Positions 45,059 to 57,671 of a stretch of DNA of 64,000 nt are shown piece after piece. The stretch is from Ramazzottius varieornatus (taxonomy: Eukaryota > Tardigrada > Eutardigrada > Parachela > Ramazzottiidae). Every line of letters begins with the position of its first letter. Positions within the stretch are counted from its first letter, which is position 1. The position numbers were made by a program, and so were the translations under genes. The notes under the pieces are model-generated. The model was not told where the DNA came from. It did not search any database and saw nothing but the letters and a program-made list of their open reading frames with translations. The stretch lies in assembly GCA_001949185.1 (NCBI GenBank), contig BDGG01000009.1, positions 989,347 through 1,053,346 of the forward strand. The letters are read 5' to 3'.

Positions 45059-45305
45059 GTTCGGCAAACAAACTCGACCAGATCGTCTTCCCAAGTGGCG
45101 CACCCTCCAACCTTTTATAACTAGGAATGTGCGCCACTTGAAGACTCTATTTTTTCCAGTTCGCAATTTTCCAGTTAGACGGGCTGAGAGCGTGCACGAC
45201 TAGAAAAACAATTGATCGACTTTGTTTAGCGAAGTGGCGCATGCTTTCAGCCAATAACACCGGCAACGTGCGTCACTTGGGAGAATGGCCTGGACTGAGC
45301 TCCCA
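45059..45305. repeat. hairpin repeat locus 33 (three units)
   Basis: Left arm GTTCGGCAAACAAACTCGAC is a clean type A arm. The middle unit is strongly decayed. Confidence 0.88.
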
Positions 45306-45967
45306 TTCACTGCTAATATCTAAAACTCTCCGCAAAATAAAAGCTCAAGTTGGATAAAAATTATGATAGCACGTGGGAGATTGTTTGTCTTAGGGACCCA
45401 ACAAAGGCCCGAGAGGATAATACACTGGCGAAGCGTGGAACTGGGTTCATTATTTCATTTCTTTTCATGTGCAAGGGCATGGAATTGCTCGTTGTCAAAC
45501 AAGGAAATGGTATTATGATGGAGATGGTTTGTATAGGCTCGAGGACAATGAAACTACCTGCAATGGTGAGCAATGGTTCCTCCTCGGTAAAGTGAAATAA
45601 GAATGGGCAGTTATGGCTTTGTTCTCCCTCGTAAAATGTCCTTCCTTTACCTGTTTCGATCGCGCAGTCAAGTGTTGTGGCGCATCGGACCATCCTATGA
45701 AATTTCTCACGAGAGGCCTTTCTTAAGCGTTTTATTTCGGATTCATTCCACCATATTATAAAAATATAAAGAAAACTGCGGCCTGCCAGTCAAAGGCCAG
45801 AAAATCAATTACCGGCACTTGATGTTCCATATTTAATTGCACGACTGTTTTATGAGGGTGTCATTATGTTGAAAGATGAGAGATTGGGTGGCGGAGTAAT
45901 TAAATATCTCTCACAGGTTTTTCTTCCTTTCTGTTTTCTCTCTTCAGGTTAACAATTGACACCCCGC
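45306..45967. other. intergenic, nothing recognised
   Basis: No supported gene or repeat. Confidence 0.4.
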
Positions 45968-46147
45968 CATCCGAATTTGACCGGACTGTCTTCCGAAGTG
46001 GCGCACATTTTTACTGTTATGGGCGCCACTTGAGAAAACGAGCTTGTCGAGCTCAGCCGTTTTTCCAAGTGGCGCACGTCTCTAGCCGAAATAACCGGTA
46101 ACGTGCGCCACTTGGGAAAGCGACTTGGTTTGGTTCATTTGACCTGC
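45968..46147. repeat. hairpin repeat locus 34 (two units)
   Basis: Unit 1 has a deleted loop (TTTACTGTTATGGGCGCCACTT). Unit 2 is well kept. Confidence 0.85.
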
Positions 46148-47154
46148 GAAGGACCTTATGTATCATCAGGTGGAATGATGCGCCCAGGGAAGATGGATGG
46201 TAGGGTGGAAGAAGGAAGAGACGGTCTTTGGGTGGCCGGGGAGAAAAATTCTGCATATTTGTCCCGTGAAGAGAGATAAGGTTGATGAGGGGAAGTATGA
46301 CAGTGAATGTCCGAGCGAAGGAAGAGACCACGGCAGCAATTTTGATAAATGCTGGGAGGGCTGGAAGGTTGATTTGAGAAATTGTCAAGAGGACAAGAAT
46401 AATGACGGTTATTATGCTGCTAGCTAGCTGCTGTAAGGATGAGCTAGCTTCCCTGTTCCGTAAGGTGGACATCTAGACAGGTCAGGAATGGCAGCTCGAG
46501 TTCTTCTTCCATTTAGAGAGGGAATACCTTTTCCTTGTCCGTTAAGGTGGCAAAATACTCTCGTGGCTGGAATGAAATGACCGACCGACCCGCGGAATGG
46601 AATGGGGACTGCCTCTCATCAAACGCAGTCATTACGCTGACAAACCATCCTGAATAAGGTGAAACAATACTGTGCATACTTTCATTGTCTGTGATTGTCC
46701 AGGCAATTGTACTGTTAGCAGTCCGCGACATATTAAGAAAATCTCGTCAAGTGTACTGTCTACTTACTCCTCCTTTTTGTCTGCCGTAAAACATATTCTT
46801 GTGAGGGAGACTCTCTGTAAAGGGCGCAGAGTTTCCTTATGGCTTTATGGTTGATATTAATTGCGGTATGGATTTCAGGTAGTGAAGCAGCCATCGACCG
46901 GCGCCCGGAGGAAGAAACAAATTAACGGTGAACGCTCTAACAGATTTGCAGAGACGATAGCAGCTCTAAAGTGTGAGGAATGCCGCATCTCGTTAGCGTT
47001 CGAGTCTCTTGAGTCTTGACAAGGAGAAGTTTGCGCGATGATCGTCGTGTCAGCGCCGTTATTTGCCCTGAGGGCGTAATGAAGAAGAAGATCCGATATG
47101 GCAAAACAGTTTCGAGACAAGCCTTTTCAGTTTTCATACAGTACGAAATGAACG
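46148..47154. other. intergenic, nothing recognised
   Basis: No supported gene or repeat. Confidence 0.4.
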
Positions 47155-47270
47155 CACGGCAAACGAACTCGGCTACATCGTTTTCCCAAGTGGCGCACGC
47201 TGCCAGTCAGTATAGCCGACACCGCAAGCCACTGGGGAAGATGATCTGGTCGAAGTTATTTCCCGCGCTC
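47155..47270. repeat. hairpin repeat locus 35 (one unit)
   Basis: Left arm CACGGCAAACGAACTCGGC. The right half of the core is decayed (GCAAGCCACTGGGG). Confidence 0.8.
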
Positions 47271-47560
47271 CCCTATATTTTTGTACTGGGGCTGTGTTCA
47301 CAGTGTTCTGATCAGGTCGAGTAGCTTCGATGGTAGCAAGAAAATCGGTGTTTCTCAGCACACATTTTTGTGGTGTTGAAAGCTCGGTTACATGTCCACA
47401 TCCTGTATTGTGACAAGTGTGCATCAGAGCCTCGTATATCAAGGACAAATCACTAGTTAACGCTTCCTTGTCACTGTTGTTTTATTTGTGCTGGTTGATG
47501 ATTCTTCTCACGAGCTAATTGACCGGTGTTTGGTTTCCTTCGACTGTAACATAAGTTCGG

Positions 47561-47667
47561 AACACGGCAGACAAGGTCGTTCGGATCGTCGTTCCAAGTG
47601 GTGCACCTTGTCGGTGATTTTGGCCGGAAGCGTGCGTCGCTCAGAGGAGGATCTGGCTAACAGTTTT
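47561..47667. repeat. hairpin repeat locus 36 (one unit)
   Basis: Decayed single copy with CCAAGTGGTGCACC...GCGTGCGTCGCT core. Confidence 0.75.
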
Positions 47668-48256
47668 TACTGCGTTCTCAGTCATCTACTCTGACATCGC
47701 AGAAGTCTTCATTGAATAAGATGATTGTCCGGGAAGTTTAAATTCATAATTCAGAACTGGTCTTAGAATGCAAGGAGAGCAACACGGTGTACTTCCTTGT
47801 CGAAGAACGGGAATGCTATACGGGAGACCCGTACAGTACGACGGGCGCAGCTTGATGTGGGCGAATGGGCGCGTCCGAGGGCATTATATGACGGAAGAAA
47901 GCTTAAAGTATTGAGCAGTGACTTGTAAACGTATATATGACGGAGATTAGCTCGACACCTATTGTCAATAGGCAATAGCAGAGTAAATTTTGCAAGCCTA
48001 AACCGGGATTAGGATTGACGGACGCAAGTCAATCCTGGCAAGCGGCATTATTGACTGCCGACTATAGTCATTGAAGATCGTGGCATCAAAATGCCTTACC
48101 GAATCAAGCGACGCGACGTCTTTTGATGAGCAGCAGTCAGGAATGGAATTGGATCAAAATATCAATCCTTCACCTTTCCTCCCGCGTTCTGACAGCAACT
48201 CGCTTTTACGTGACACCAAACTGCCCAGAACTTTTACGCACAGGCGTGTTAGGAAC
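47668..48256. other. intergenic, nothing recognised
   Basis: No supported gene or repeat. Confidence 0.4.
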
Positions 48257-48442
48257 ATCGGCAAACAAGCTTAACTAAACCGTTTTCCAAGTGGCGCACG
48301 TTCTTCGCGGAGAACACAGAACTTGCGCCACTTAGGAAAACACTGAGAACTCGACAAGACCGGGTTCTCAAGTGGCTTACGAAACCAGCAAGGAGCACTA
48401 AAGACGTGCGGCACTTCATGAAAACAATTTTGTCAGGTTTTG
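48257..48442. repeat. hairpin repeat locus 37 (two units)
   Basis: Left arm ATCGGCAAACAAGCTTAAC. Unit 2 is decayed on both halves. Confidence 0.82.
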
Positions 48443-49047
48443 CGTATGTTTTCGTGAAGAGAAATGCCGGTGAAACACTCCCGCGATTTTAATAAATATT
48501 TATCGCTGTTTACAATAGAAAGAAATCTGATGTTTTGTCATTATGTCTGCTGACTCATTATGAGTTCAGATTGTTTGGTTATTGGATATGTGAAACGGTC
48601 TAATTGAGCTCAGCTTGTCGGGACATTATTGCCGCATGTAATGACGCCAGGCTTCAACAGGGCTCAAAACTTTTGATATAGCGTAATTGCGACTTCCTGT
48701 TGTGCTTGACTTTCTTGCTTGTTTTCCCACTGCTGTGAATGTCTGATTGCACTGATGGCTCCTACAATGCGACTCGGGTATTTTGGCAACCTTCACTGTG
48801 ACTATGCGCTGATTTACGATGTGGGCGTCACAAAAAACGACAAGCAACGTCGGTTGCTGCCGTAATTGATATTCAATGAAAAAACGGCACACTTTTTTTA
48901 TGACAGCATATTTCATATCAAGACACTTCCGTTCTATGCTAAGATAGCTCGAGAAATTCCGCATTCGGAAAACAGTTTTCGACGATCGAAATCATGCTGT
49001 CTTTATTGGGTCTTATTTATTAGGCCAATATTGAGCTGCAAGTTACA
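48443..49047. other. intergenic, nothing recognised
   Basis: No supported gene or repeat. Confidence 0.4.
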
Positions 49048-49242
49048 GAAAACAATTGGACACGATCGTTTTCAAGCTGCGCATTTTACAAGTGTTACTG
49101 GCTGAAACGGTGCGCCAATTGAAAAATCGATCTGGTCGAGTTCGAGTGTTTTCCCAAGTAGCGCGCGTTTGCGGTGTTTTTGGCTGGTTGCGTGCGCCGC
49201 TTGGGAAAAACGAGCTTGCCGAGTTTGCTTGCCGTGCTCCCA
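49048..49242. repeat. hairpin repeat locus 38 (two units)
   Basis: Two units, the second with AAGTAGCGCGCG and CGTGCGCCGCTT halves, closing with GAGTTTGCTTGCCGTGCTCC. Confidence 0.85.
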
Positions 49243-50457
49243 AATACTGCAGAAATCTGGTCGATCCTGGCAAAGCTCGTGTGATGGAATGCCAGCATGC
49301 AAAGTTCCTCTGCCGAGAAGGGCTGGATGTATCCTGCAGTTCTTGCAGCCACAATGAAAATGGAAAACGATTGGATGCTTCCGGTTGAAGGGCGTTTACT
49401 AGCTGCTGTTCCTGCATCACGGAATGTTGAATTCAGAGTAGAGCAAATGGCGAGCTCCTGCTGCGACATGAAGTCTTGCGGGGCCGAGGCAGGACCATAA
49501 AGTACCCGCTGTAAAATCTATATATACTGGGGATGTAAACTGAACCTCGATCAAAGACACATGTACCGTAAAAGATCAAACCATCGAACCATAAAGAACG
49601 AGAAACTTTTGATCAGTACAAGGTTTCCAGACGAACGTCAGGCTTTCTCGTTATGGGCGTGGTGGGACTTGTGGGTTCTTCGGTTTTCGGAGAATCCGGG
49701 TGACCTTTACCTAGCTAGATTTATGTTCTCAAGGCTAGAACAATTTGTAGAGAATATTTTTTATCCATGAAATTTCAAAAAACTTCAAACATGACTCGCA
49801 CTTGTTTTAGTTTTATGGCTTAGGGCATAACGGTGGCGCTGTTTATACGTGCTGTGAAAACGTTAAGTGTACAGTCTATGGTTAGCTTCAAGCGGTGTAA
49901 TGGAAGGCAATACCATGCTACCGGAAGGAGTTGCCTTGTGCTTGGTTTGAACGAATGAAAAGGGCGGAATGGGTGCATGTCGTTGATAGAGGCTCAGCGA
50001 GCCGTCCTCTCAGGGTTGGATCTGCTACTTGCGGCGCACAGTAGGTCCAAAAGCTGCGGTTGACGAGCGCACAGTTAGGCATCCCTCCGAGTGAGCTTCA
50101 CAGTCAAACAGTGTGGCTCTTTGGTCTCTCCTCCAAGCGGGATTATTTTGTTACTTGCTCCCTTACGTTCCGTGTTGTGGTTAACCCACGCTAAGCGCCG
50201 ATCCCCTGGTCGCCCGATCACGGCTATACAGACAAGTGGAATACTCACGGCTTCAAGTTGGCAGTTGGTCCAGTTGGGCATCTCTTACTTCCCGTAAGCT
50301 TCAGCAGTGGTGACACACCAGGCATCATGTTCGCTTCTTTTATCATAGTCGACTAGCCCATGCCGTTCATCCTGCAGCGCGACCCCGTGAAGTATCCTTG
50401 AGCTATCCTAAAGTTCCCGCCGATCACCAACTCAATCTTCCTGGTCTCCATCTGACC
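49243..50457. other. upstream region of ZIC gene
   Basis: No firm gene. A minus-strand frame from 49469 lies behind a TATA-like sequence at 49520-49527 (see findings). The ZIC promoter is expected in this stretch. Confidence 0.4.
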
Positions 50458-53400
50458 ATGAATATCAACGCTTATTCTTCCCACTCGCAGTACAGTCCCT
50501 ATGATACCACGCACGCTAACCCGTATGCGGCGGCGGCTGCCGGGTTTCCCTTTACGCGACGCGATCACACTTTCCCACATCACGCCATCGACCCCACCAT
50601 CAACCATGCTAACTCCGCACTACATTTTCAACCGGCCTCAACCTTTGTTCCTTCGCACTGCGCCGACAGCTTCTTGCCAAAGTTTAGCGACTATGAATTA
50701 CAAAATTCCAGGTGAGAAAGAATGCTTCGCCTTATTTGGGACGTTGGCAAACAGACTCACCAAGATCTGTCTTCCAAGTGGCACACCCGTTCAGTCAAAA
50801 ACACCGAAGACATGCGCCACTTCGGATTTTAGCAATATCGTTCGTCCAAGTGACGCATACTTCCAGCCCATAACAACGGAGATGTGCGCCACTTGAATTA
50901 CTGATATCATTTGCCGACGCTCGATTTTGTTTTGTTGGTTCTGGTTCAGATGCATAAATTTTAAGAAAAAATTTTAGTTATTATCTTTTTTAAGTTGGTA
51001 ACCTGAGATTTTGCTTGAAGGTTTTCCAGTTTTCCGACTGGACATGGCGACATGTACGGCCGTGATCCGTTTATGCATCCCTACTCGGGGTTCGCCCGTT
51101 TCATTCGGCCCGGTCAGCACCTGAAGCAGGAGGTGCGCTGTTTATGGATCGATCCGGAGCAGCCCAACCCGAAAAAACCCTGCAATCGGCTGTTTCAGTC
51201 GATGAACGAAGCGGTCAATCATATCAATCACGAACATGTCCCCGGACCGGATAGTGGCATCCACGCTTGCCTCTGGCAAGATTGTCCACGGGGTGGAAAA
51301 GCATTTAAGGCCAAGTACAAACTTGTCAATCATATCCGTGTCCATACTGGAGAGAAGCCATTCCAGTGCAATTTTGCCGGCTGCGGTAAACTCTTCGCCA
51401 GGAGTGAGAACCTGAAAATCCACAAACGGACACATACAGGTAAAAATTCACGACAGTTCAAATTTCAACTTTACAAACTGATCGGCCGGTCTCAAAAGCT
51501 TTTTGTGAACTTAGATGAATATCCGGGTCGCTGATGACCTTTCGGCCAGGATTACTACATAGTAATATACATTTGGTAAAATAGGTCTGAATCAGTGTTA
51601 TTTTAATCATTATAATAGGAAATCGACTTTGATAATTAAATTCGTTTTAATTGTGCGGGTTGGCGTTCTTGATTGATTGATCCATAATAGGAAATCGAAT
51701 TTTAATTTTAATAATGGAAATTCGTCAGCGATAATTAATTTTACTTGCAGTCAGCTGATCACTTAGATTCAACATTAGCACGTGACTTTTAATAATTTCA
51801 ATTGCATAGTAAAATAACACTGGTCTGAATTCAGGCACTGCAATAACAGTGGCGCATGAATATTATTATTAGGAAAATAATCTTTGCAGTCTATTAGCCG
51901 GGAATTGTCCGGAGTTAGTCTATTAAAACGGATTTACCTGAAGTACTCGATTCATCTGAATGGTGAGCCCATTATACTACCCAACAAAACGCAGACAAAA
52001 CCCTCTTTTGAAATACCATTCAAGTATTCACGGCTGATGATCTTAGGAAGAACTTTTGTAATAATAGCTAAAAGAGGCAGTTGAGTGTATATCCGCGCCA
52101 AATCGCATAGAACAGTTAGCCAGCAAGACAAAATGCTTATCGATATTGGGCGACACGACAAGGCATAAAAATAGTCTTGTTGAAAACAAGATGTAATTTG
52201 ACGCTAAATTACAGCCTCTTATCTTGACCATCCGATCGTCGAGAATCAACCGCTTCGACGAGCATGTTGACTCGACAACCAGCATCATTCACTTGATCTC
52301 GTCACATTAATTGCTGAATTATCAATATATTCTCCTACCATCATTTCTACCCATTTAAGCTTTGCTCGAATCTGAGAAGTCACAATATTGGACCGAAACT
52401 TCAAGTTTCAAAAGTCTGTCTATTTTACATCGCTTCGAAGACCCGAGCGAATACTTCATGGTCTAGTCGAGAAGAAACGAGGGTTCTCGATACTCGTACA
52501 ACTTGATTTCTGTTTTTTCAACCATGAATTCACTCATACGCGTGTTGCGCTGGATGAAAAAGTCACGCAGTATTAATGGTTTTTGCCGTGAATTTCTGAT
52601 TTGGGTAGGACGAAGAAGAGAAGAATATTCCCAGTGGATTATCAAGCTAGTTTAATGCTGCATGATATTGCGCTGTCGGAATCTGGGAGCTCGGCAAGGC
52701 AACTCGACCAAGTCGTTTACCAAAGTGGCGCACTCTTCCCGCCAATATGAGCCAAAAGATGCGCCACGTCGGCGAACGAACTCAGCAAGATTGTTTAGCG
52801 AAGTGGTGAACGTGCGTAGTGATAAAGCCTAGAAGTGTGCGTCACTTGGGAAAACGGTGTGGTCGGCTCTGTTTCCCTTGCTCCCAAATAGATTCAAGAG
52901 GAAGAAGATATTTGATGCCTTTTGGGACGTTGGGCAATAGCTGGAGGTTTGATGGGACTTTGATTGTATCAGTTAAGGGATAAATTTAGCGTGATAAACG
53001 ATTGTTGGTACAGATTCAATGAAGCACTTAATCGATCTATCAGGATCTGTAGACTGTGCGCCGTCGCCCATCATCCAACTCTAACCAGCACCCACATTGT
53101 TTCAATTAATTAAGTCTCGATCTATCTTCTCTTGAGCTGGGCCACTTCTTCACTTCGTACAATTTATGGCACCTCGATGCAAGAATGGCCTAGCGGGCAG
53201 GAAAGGCAGCCAAACGAACGTTTGACTTCGATTAGCACTGCACTACCATGTCGCCAAACGTAATAACGAACCAGCCATTAAAACAATGCTAGAAACGTGT
53301 CCGCCACTTGCTAAAGACATTAGGCTGGACAAGTGCAAACTTCCATAAAATCCATCAGCGTTATATTGCCCACATATCGATACGCTTCTTGATGAGAAAC

Positions 53401-54186
53401 CACGCCTCAAAGGTCACACAGATCTGTTTCCACTAAAGCACGGTAAAATCCATCAGGCGTAAAAACCTGAAATGTTTCGGCATATTATTCAACTTTACAA
53501 TCAAAAACATGACCAAAATATTATTCACGACATGGATAAATTTTCCCCTGTTAAAACTGTTTCAAAAAGAACCCAATTCGTAATAAGACCCATTTCTAAA
53601 ATTGGACTGTCAGAAAATTTACAGAGCTTTTTTTCTTATAGGTGAAAAGCCATTCAAGTGCGAGTTTCTGAACTGTGACCGGAAGTTTGCCAATTCCTCT
53701 GATCGCAAGAAGCACATGCATGTCCACACCAGCGACAAGCCATACACCTGCAAGGCCAGTGGTTGTGACAAATCCTACACCCATCCCAGCTCCCTACGGA
53801 AGCACATGAAGAGTCACGGCAAGTCACCGTCGCCCACTCCCGACAACTGCCACGACGGCCCCAGCCGAGGTGCCAGCCCCATTTCCGCCGGTTCTTTCCA
53901 AACCAATTCCTCAAAGTCCAACCAAAGTCCGACACACCAGACTCAACAACAGTCACATCAACCCATCCAACAGCAACAACAACCGCCATCACAACCGCAT
54001 GTCCATCAGGCTTCCTCGCACCTCCTTCCGCCCAGTATGCAGCATCATCATCATCAACAGTCCCTTCTCCCTTCACACCATCAGCCACACAGCCAGTTGA
54101 TGAGCCACCATCATCAATGGTACGCGGCTAGTTTGGGAGCGGCCGGCCAACCAGCCGGCTCCATGTACTCTTCCACGCACTATTGA
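50458..54186 (+). CDS. ZIC: ZIC / odd-paired zinc-finger transcription factor, 3 exons
   Basis: Exons 50458-50711, 51030-51439 and 53642-54186 join in phase to 402 aa. Five C2H2 fingers have the order and sequence of the ZIC family. The atypical first finger is wide (C121, C135, H148, H153; [13 protein letters not shown]). The second is [20 protein letters not shown], the third [18 protein letters not shown], the fourth [18 protein letters not shown], and the fifth [18 protein letters not shown]. The last intron falls exactly at HTG|EKPF between fingers 3 and 4. ZIC proteins pattern neural tissue, mesoderm and segments. The N-terminus is short (about 120 residues before the first finger), so an undetected upstream exon is possible. 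The C-terminus is rich in Gln, His, Pro and Ser and ends MYSSTHY. The 2.2-kb second intron holds a hAT-type MITE and hairpin locus 40. Confidence 0.95.
50740..50922. repeat. hairpin repeat locus 39 (two units, arm type C), intron 1 of ZIC gene
   Basis: Arms GGACGTTGGCAAACAGACTC and ACTGATATCATTTGCCGACG around two units in a 318-bp intron. Confidence 0.88.
51593..51822. mobile_element. hAT-type MITE with perfect 8-bp target-site duplication, in ZIC intron 2
   Basis: A 230-bp AT-rich segment with perfect 13-bp terminal inverted repeats, CAGTGTTATTTTA and TAAAATAACACTG. Both sides are flanked by the identical 8-mer GTCTGAAT (51585-51592 and 51823-51830). An 8-bp duplication with CAGTG...CACTG ends is the signature of hAT superfamily insertion. 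No coding capacity. The intact duplication suggests a recent insertion. Confidence 0.9.
52684..52888. repeat. hairpin repeat locus 40 (two units), ZIC intron 2
   Basis: Left arm TGGGAGCTCGGCAAGGCAAC, right end TTTCCCTTGCTCCCA, with two partly decayed units. Confidence 0.87.
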
Positions 54187-55034
54187 TTCCATGCGTGAAG
54201 AGCACGGGGCCCAACAGGAAGAAGCCTGCGTGTGGATACACACCAAAAATATACTCCAGTTTTCATGCGTGCGGAATTTCGCGCCCGTCGTTCCTGTACC
54301 GTTGACTGTGTTGAGAGTGCGCCGCTGCCCCGTTTGAGCGGCGCACGGTTCGCGTGACATGTTGGCCGTGTGTGCCACGGGGACAAATGGGCGCCTAAAT
54401 GAAAGTCATTTCCGGCCGGCACTAGCTGTAATAGCCAGACGTGTCCTCTTTACATACTTTAGTCCCTTTGAATTGGAAATTGTACTATACACGACGACTG
54501 TGTAATGAATATAATGAAAATCACATCCTCTCATTTTCTGGTTCAAGCCTCCCGTTTGACTTTGCGCGCGCTGAATACTCAACTGCGCCACAAGTGAATA
54601 TGCATTCCTTTCTCTTAATTTTGCCTGCGACTGTTCTTACTGGCTCTTCATTGAATGATGCTTGCCGAACATTAAAATATGCGTGATGAATACGGCTGAC
54701 AGTTTAACAGTGTTGATAGCAGGGTATTTCGATGGCGGCTCCTTGCATGTCGTACAAGGAAGTTTATGGCAGCCAAAGGCTTTGGGTAGCCATCGATATT
54801 ATAAACTGTGTATATTGACGTGGCCAAATTGATCAGTGTTTAGTAAGATGAGGCGGCTTCTTGTGCATCTGGCGATGACCATCGTCAAGGGATAATCGTT
54901 TCATCAGGCTGATCATTGCCAGAGGAAGATATTTCATAATTACACTCAACCGAAAGGCGGCGACTTGTGATCGGGTTTCTCTTTCGCGAAAGCTATCTTG
55001 TATCAACTGGTTACAAGAATGCTTTTGATAATTT
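54187..55034. other. 3' flank of ZIC gene
   Basis: Probable 3' UTR. An ATTAAA, a common variant polyadenylation signal, occurs at about 54672. Nothing else recognised. Confidence 0.4.
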
Positions 55035-55235
55035 GCGAGCTAGGTAAATCAGCTCGACCAGATAGCTTTCCCAAGTGGCGCATGTTTACAGTGTTACTGG
55101 CTGGAAACGTGCGGTACTTGCGAGAACAATTTTGCGAGTTTGAATTTCGTCCCAAGTGGCGCATTTTACATTGTTATCGGCTGGAAACGTGCGCCACCTG
55201 AAAAAAGGACCTGGTTGCGTCTGTGTAAGTCCCAT
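55035..55235. repeat. hairpin repeat locus 41 (two units)
   Basis: Left arm GCGAGCTAGGTAAATCAGCT. Both loops are in the TGTTAC/ATYGGCTGG orientation. Confidence 0.88.
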
Positions 55236-55826
55236 GTATGGATCGGACGCCGAAATTTCTGCACTCTTTGACGTGTGTCGGTTGGTCTTGAAAGGAATTC
55301 AATCGTTGGTCAATTAAGAAATTTAATAAAACCGCTGGTGGGTATTGATATATCTTTCGAGTCCTCTGCACGATTAACGCTTACAATCTTGCTTATTAAC
55401 GAGATCCAGCTTGCCACGATTGACGAAGCAAGCCGTATCTCATAGCTTTGATGTATGATACTAAATAAATAGTGAAGTGAATCAAAATGCAGTTGGGTAC
55501 TGTACTACTTGGTGAACTCACCAGACAAGTCTGTTGCATGCTGATGTTGCTGCAAACACGCCACTTGGTCCTTGTCATGTCAAGGTTTCTCGTTGTGCTC
55601 ATACTGTGAAAAGCTGATATCTGCTGATTCTGAACGCCTAGTTTTTCTTATTAATATGTATTTGCTTACAATCTATAAGCCAGTTTTTGTTTGCTTTGTG
55701 AAAAACCTCCCCGGAAATATTTATAAAATTTGCATTTGACGTAACATCCCTACCTTGGCGATCCTATAAGCACAGCTGTCTTTCAAACTGCCGAGAAGCC
55801 AATTTATTGCAGAAGAAAATCAGATG
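55236..55826. other. intergenic, nothing recognised
   Basis: No supported gene or repeat. Confidence 0.4.
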
Positions 55827-55945
55827 GGAACCCGAAAAACTCGGCCAAATCGTTTTCCGAAGTGGCGCAGGCTTCTAGTGAATATTTTCGAGAGCGTGCG
55901 CCACTTGGGGAAACAGTCTGGTCGACTTCGTCTGCCGAGCTCCCA
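55827..55945. repeat. hairpin repeat locus 42 (one full unit)
   Basis: Clean single-unit copy with arms GGGAACCCGAAAAACTCGGC and GTCGACTTCGTCTGCCGAGC. Confidence 0.9.
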
Positions 55946-57000
55946 TGCTATGAGGTTTCCAGAAGTATGCATGTGGATACTCGGAACCAAGAAGTCTGGC
56001 TTGTGCTAGGCTTCGTTTTCTTTGCTTCACAGTTTTCCATACTTGAAAGAAAACACCGCAAGAATTTGTGATGCAGTTATGGCCTTTCGTTCTCCAGTCA
56101 CTCGTTTTGATTGTGAACTTGTGCAGAAGTATCAAATGTCAAAGCACATTCAGCTGGTCATCAGCGATCATTCAGAGTTATGTGGTAGTTATGCAGTTGT
56201 GATATTGACCGGTCAACTGCTTGACTGCGCTGAGCATTTTCCAGTAAGCTGCATAACACTTCTTGGTTCCATTGTATGGAAACCTATAATCAACAAATTT
56301 CCAGAGGTTTAGCAATTCAGCTCTGATTGAAAGTCATACAGACGATTGAGGCTGGCATTCTCCTCAAGAATGACTTCTAACAAGTTGTTGTAACGGACTG
56401 ACTGCTTCGCTCTGACAGAAAGTAGCGCTTTCGTTCTACACAGCATACTCTTTGTACCCGCTGTAAATTTATGAAATTCCTGTCACCGCCTCCAAATGTC
56501 TAGCCGAAGATCCGGTGCGTCGCCCACGTAGACGGAATATCTCATCGGCAATATATCTAAGGTATAAGACCCATACGAGAGGAAATATTCAAGTGCAAAA
56601 TCAGTCCTAGACTCGGCGCCGCGGCTCCCTGGCTAACTTTTCCTCTTGATCCAGAAAAATATAAGGACCACGGTCCTAGCTACCACAGGGAACGAGCTGT
56701 AGCTGTCACGTGATCGAACAACACCACACCACAAAAAGGGATACCTTTCATGGCCAACAACATTCTTGCTGATGACGTCATCCAAAACCGTTCTGTCACG
56801 TGATTCGACAGAAAAACGCCTCATACCCAATACGAACATTTCACCGTACAATGACTGTGCTCTGGATTATACCGCAGTTACCCCAGCTTGCGCAGTGTAA
56901 AAAACAATGTTTCGCTCGTCGGGCAAGGAAACGTAGGCATATTATAATGGAATGCAAAAGTCGGCATTAACTTAAGGCAGAATTCTCAAATTGTGATGTC
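55946..57000. other. intergenic with a regulatory-looking cluster at 56705-56800
   Basis: No gene recognised. The cluster is listed separately. Confidence 0.4.
56705..56803. promoter_or_regulatory. two GTCACGTGAT boxes around a TGACGTCA box
   Basis: TGTCACGTGAT occurs twice, at about 56706 and 56796, and the palindrome TGATGACGTCATC lies between them at about 56770. CACGTG is the bHLH-zip E-box, and GTCACGTGA matches the CLEAR-type extended form. TGACGTCA is the full CREB/ATF palindrome. No start codon with coding support is close, so the target is unknown. Confidence 0.4.
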
Positions 57001-57100
57001 ACCAAATGAATTTATTAAGATCGTCTTCGCAAGTGCCACACACCTTTAGCCAATACGAACGAAAACGTGCGCCACTGGAGACGACGACCTGGGTGAATGG
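57001..57100. repeat. hairpin repeat locus 43 (one unit, arm type C)
   Basis: Left arm ACCAAATGAATTTATTAAGA and right end ACCTGGGTGAATGG. The core is partly decayed (CAAGTGCCACAC...GTGCGCCACT). Confidence 0.78.
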
Positions 57101-57671
57101 AATCCCAGCACCAGACCTGAACCGCAGGTTGGACGAAAATATAATTTAATTTCCTGCTCATTAATCGATGTTCTCTTCGGCAGTGATGTCAAATTTCCGC
57201 CACTGTTTGCTGTTGGGATTAAATAGTTTGCAGTCCCACTCCAGCAGGATAATCTTTGATTGCACAGTCCCTGTGTCAACAACTTGCCTTTTGTGAATTT
57301 GTTTGCCTAGTACGTGTAATTACAAAGCCCACTTAACACTCAACAGATTTCGTACGCCTTGAATGAATATTCTCCCGATTTTCACACCTGACTGCAGCCG
57401 GTCAAAACGTATCATGTTTCCCACCAGGAAGTACTGCCAATGGAGAGAACCTTCTCACTCGGGCCAAATTCGGCTCACTTCTACGATCGATCGTCTACTT
57501 CAGCTTGCAGCTTTCTGACACGTTTACTTCAAGACCAGCATCACAAGAGCACGAATTGGTAGGGTGAAACTTTGGCCACGAGATGAAATCAGCATGTTAA
57601 AAAAAACAAAAGCGTGGAGATGGATCTAACTGAACTGTGGATAGGGATATGCTGAATTTCTCGTGAGGGTC
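57101..57671. other. 5' flank of tRNA gene, nothing recognised
   Basis: No supported gene or repeat. Confidence 0.4.

Noticed and set aside
53654-54088. Minus-strand 144-codon frame opposite ZIC exon 3
   Set aside because: Antisense to the Gln/His-rich ZIC tail. Low-complexity coding leaves long open frames on the other strand.
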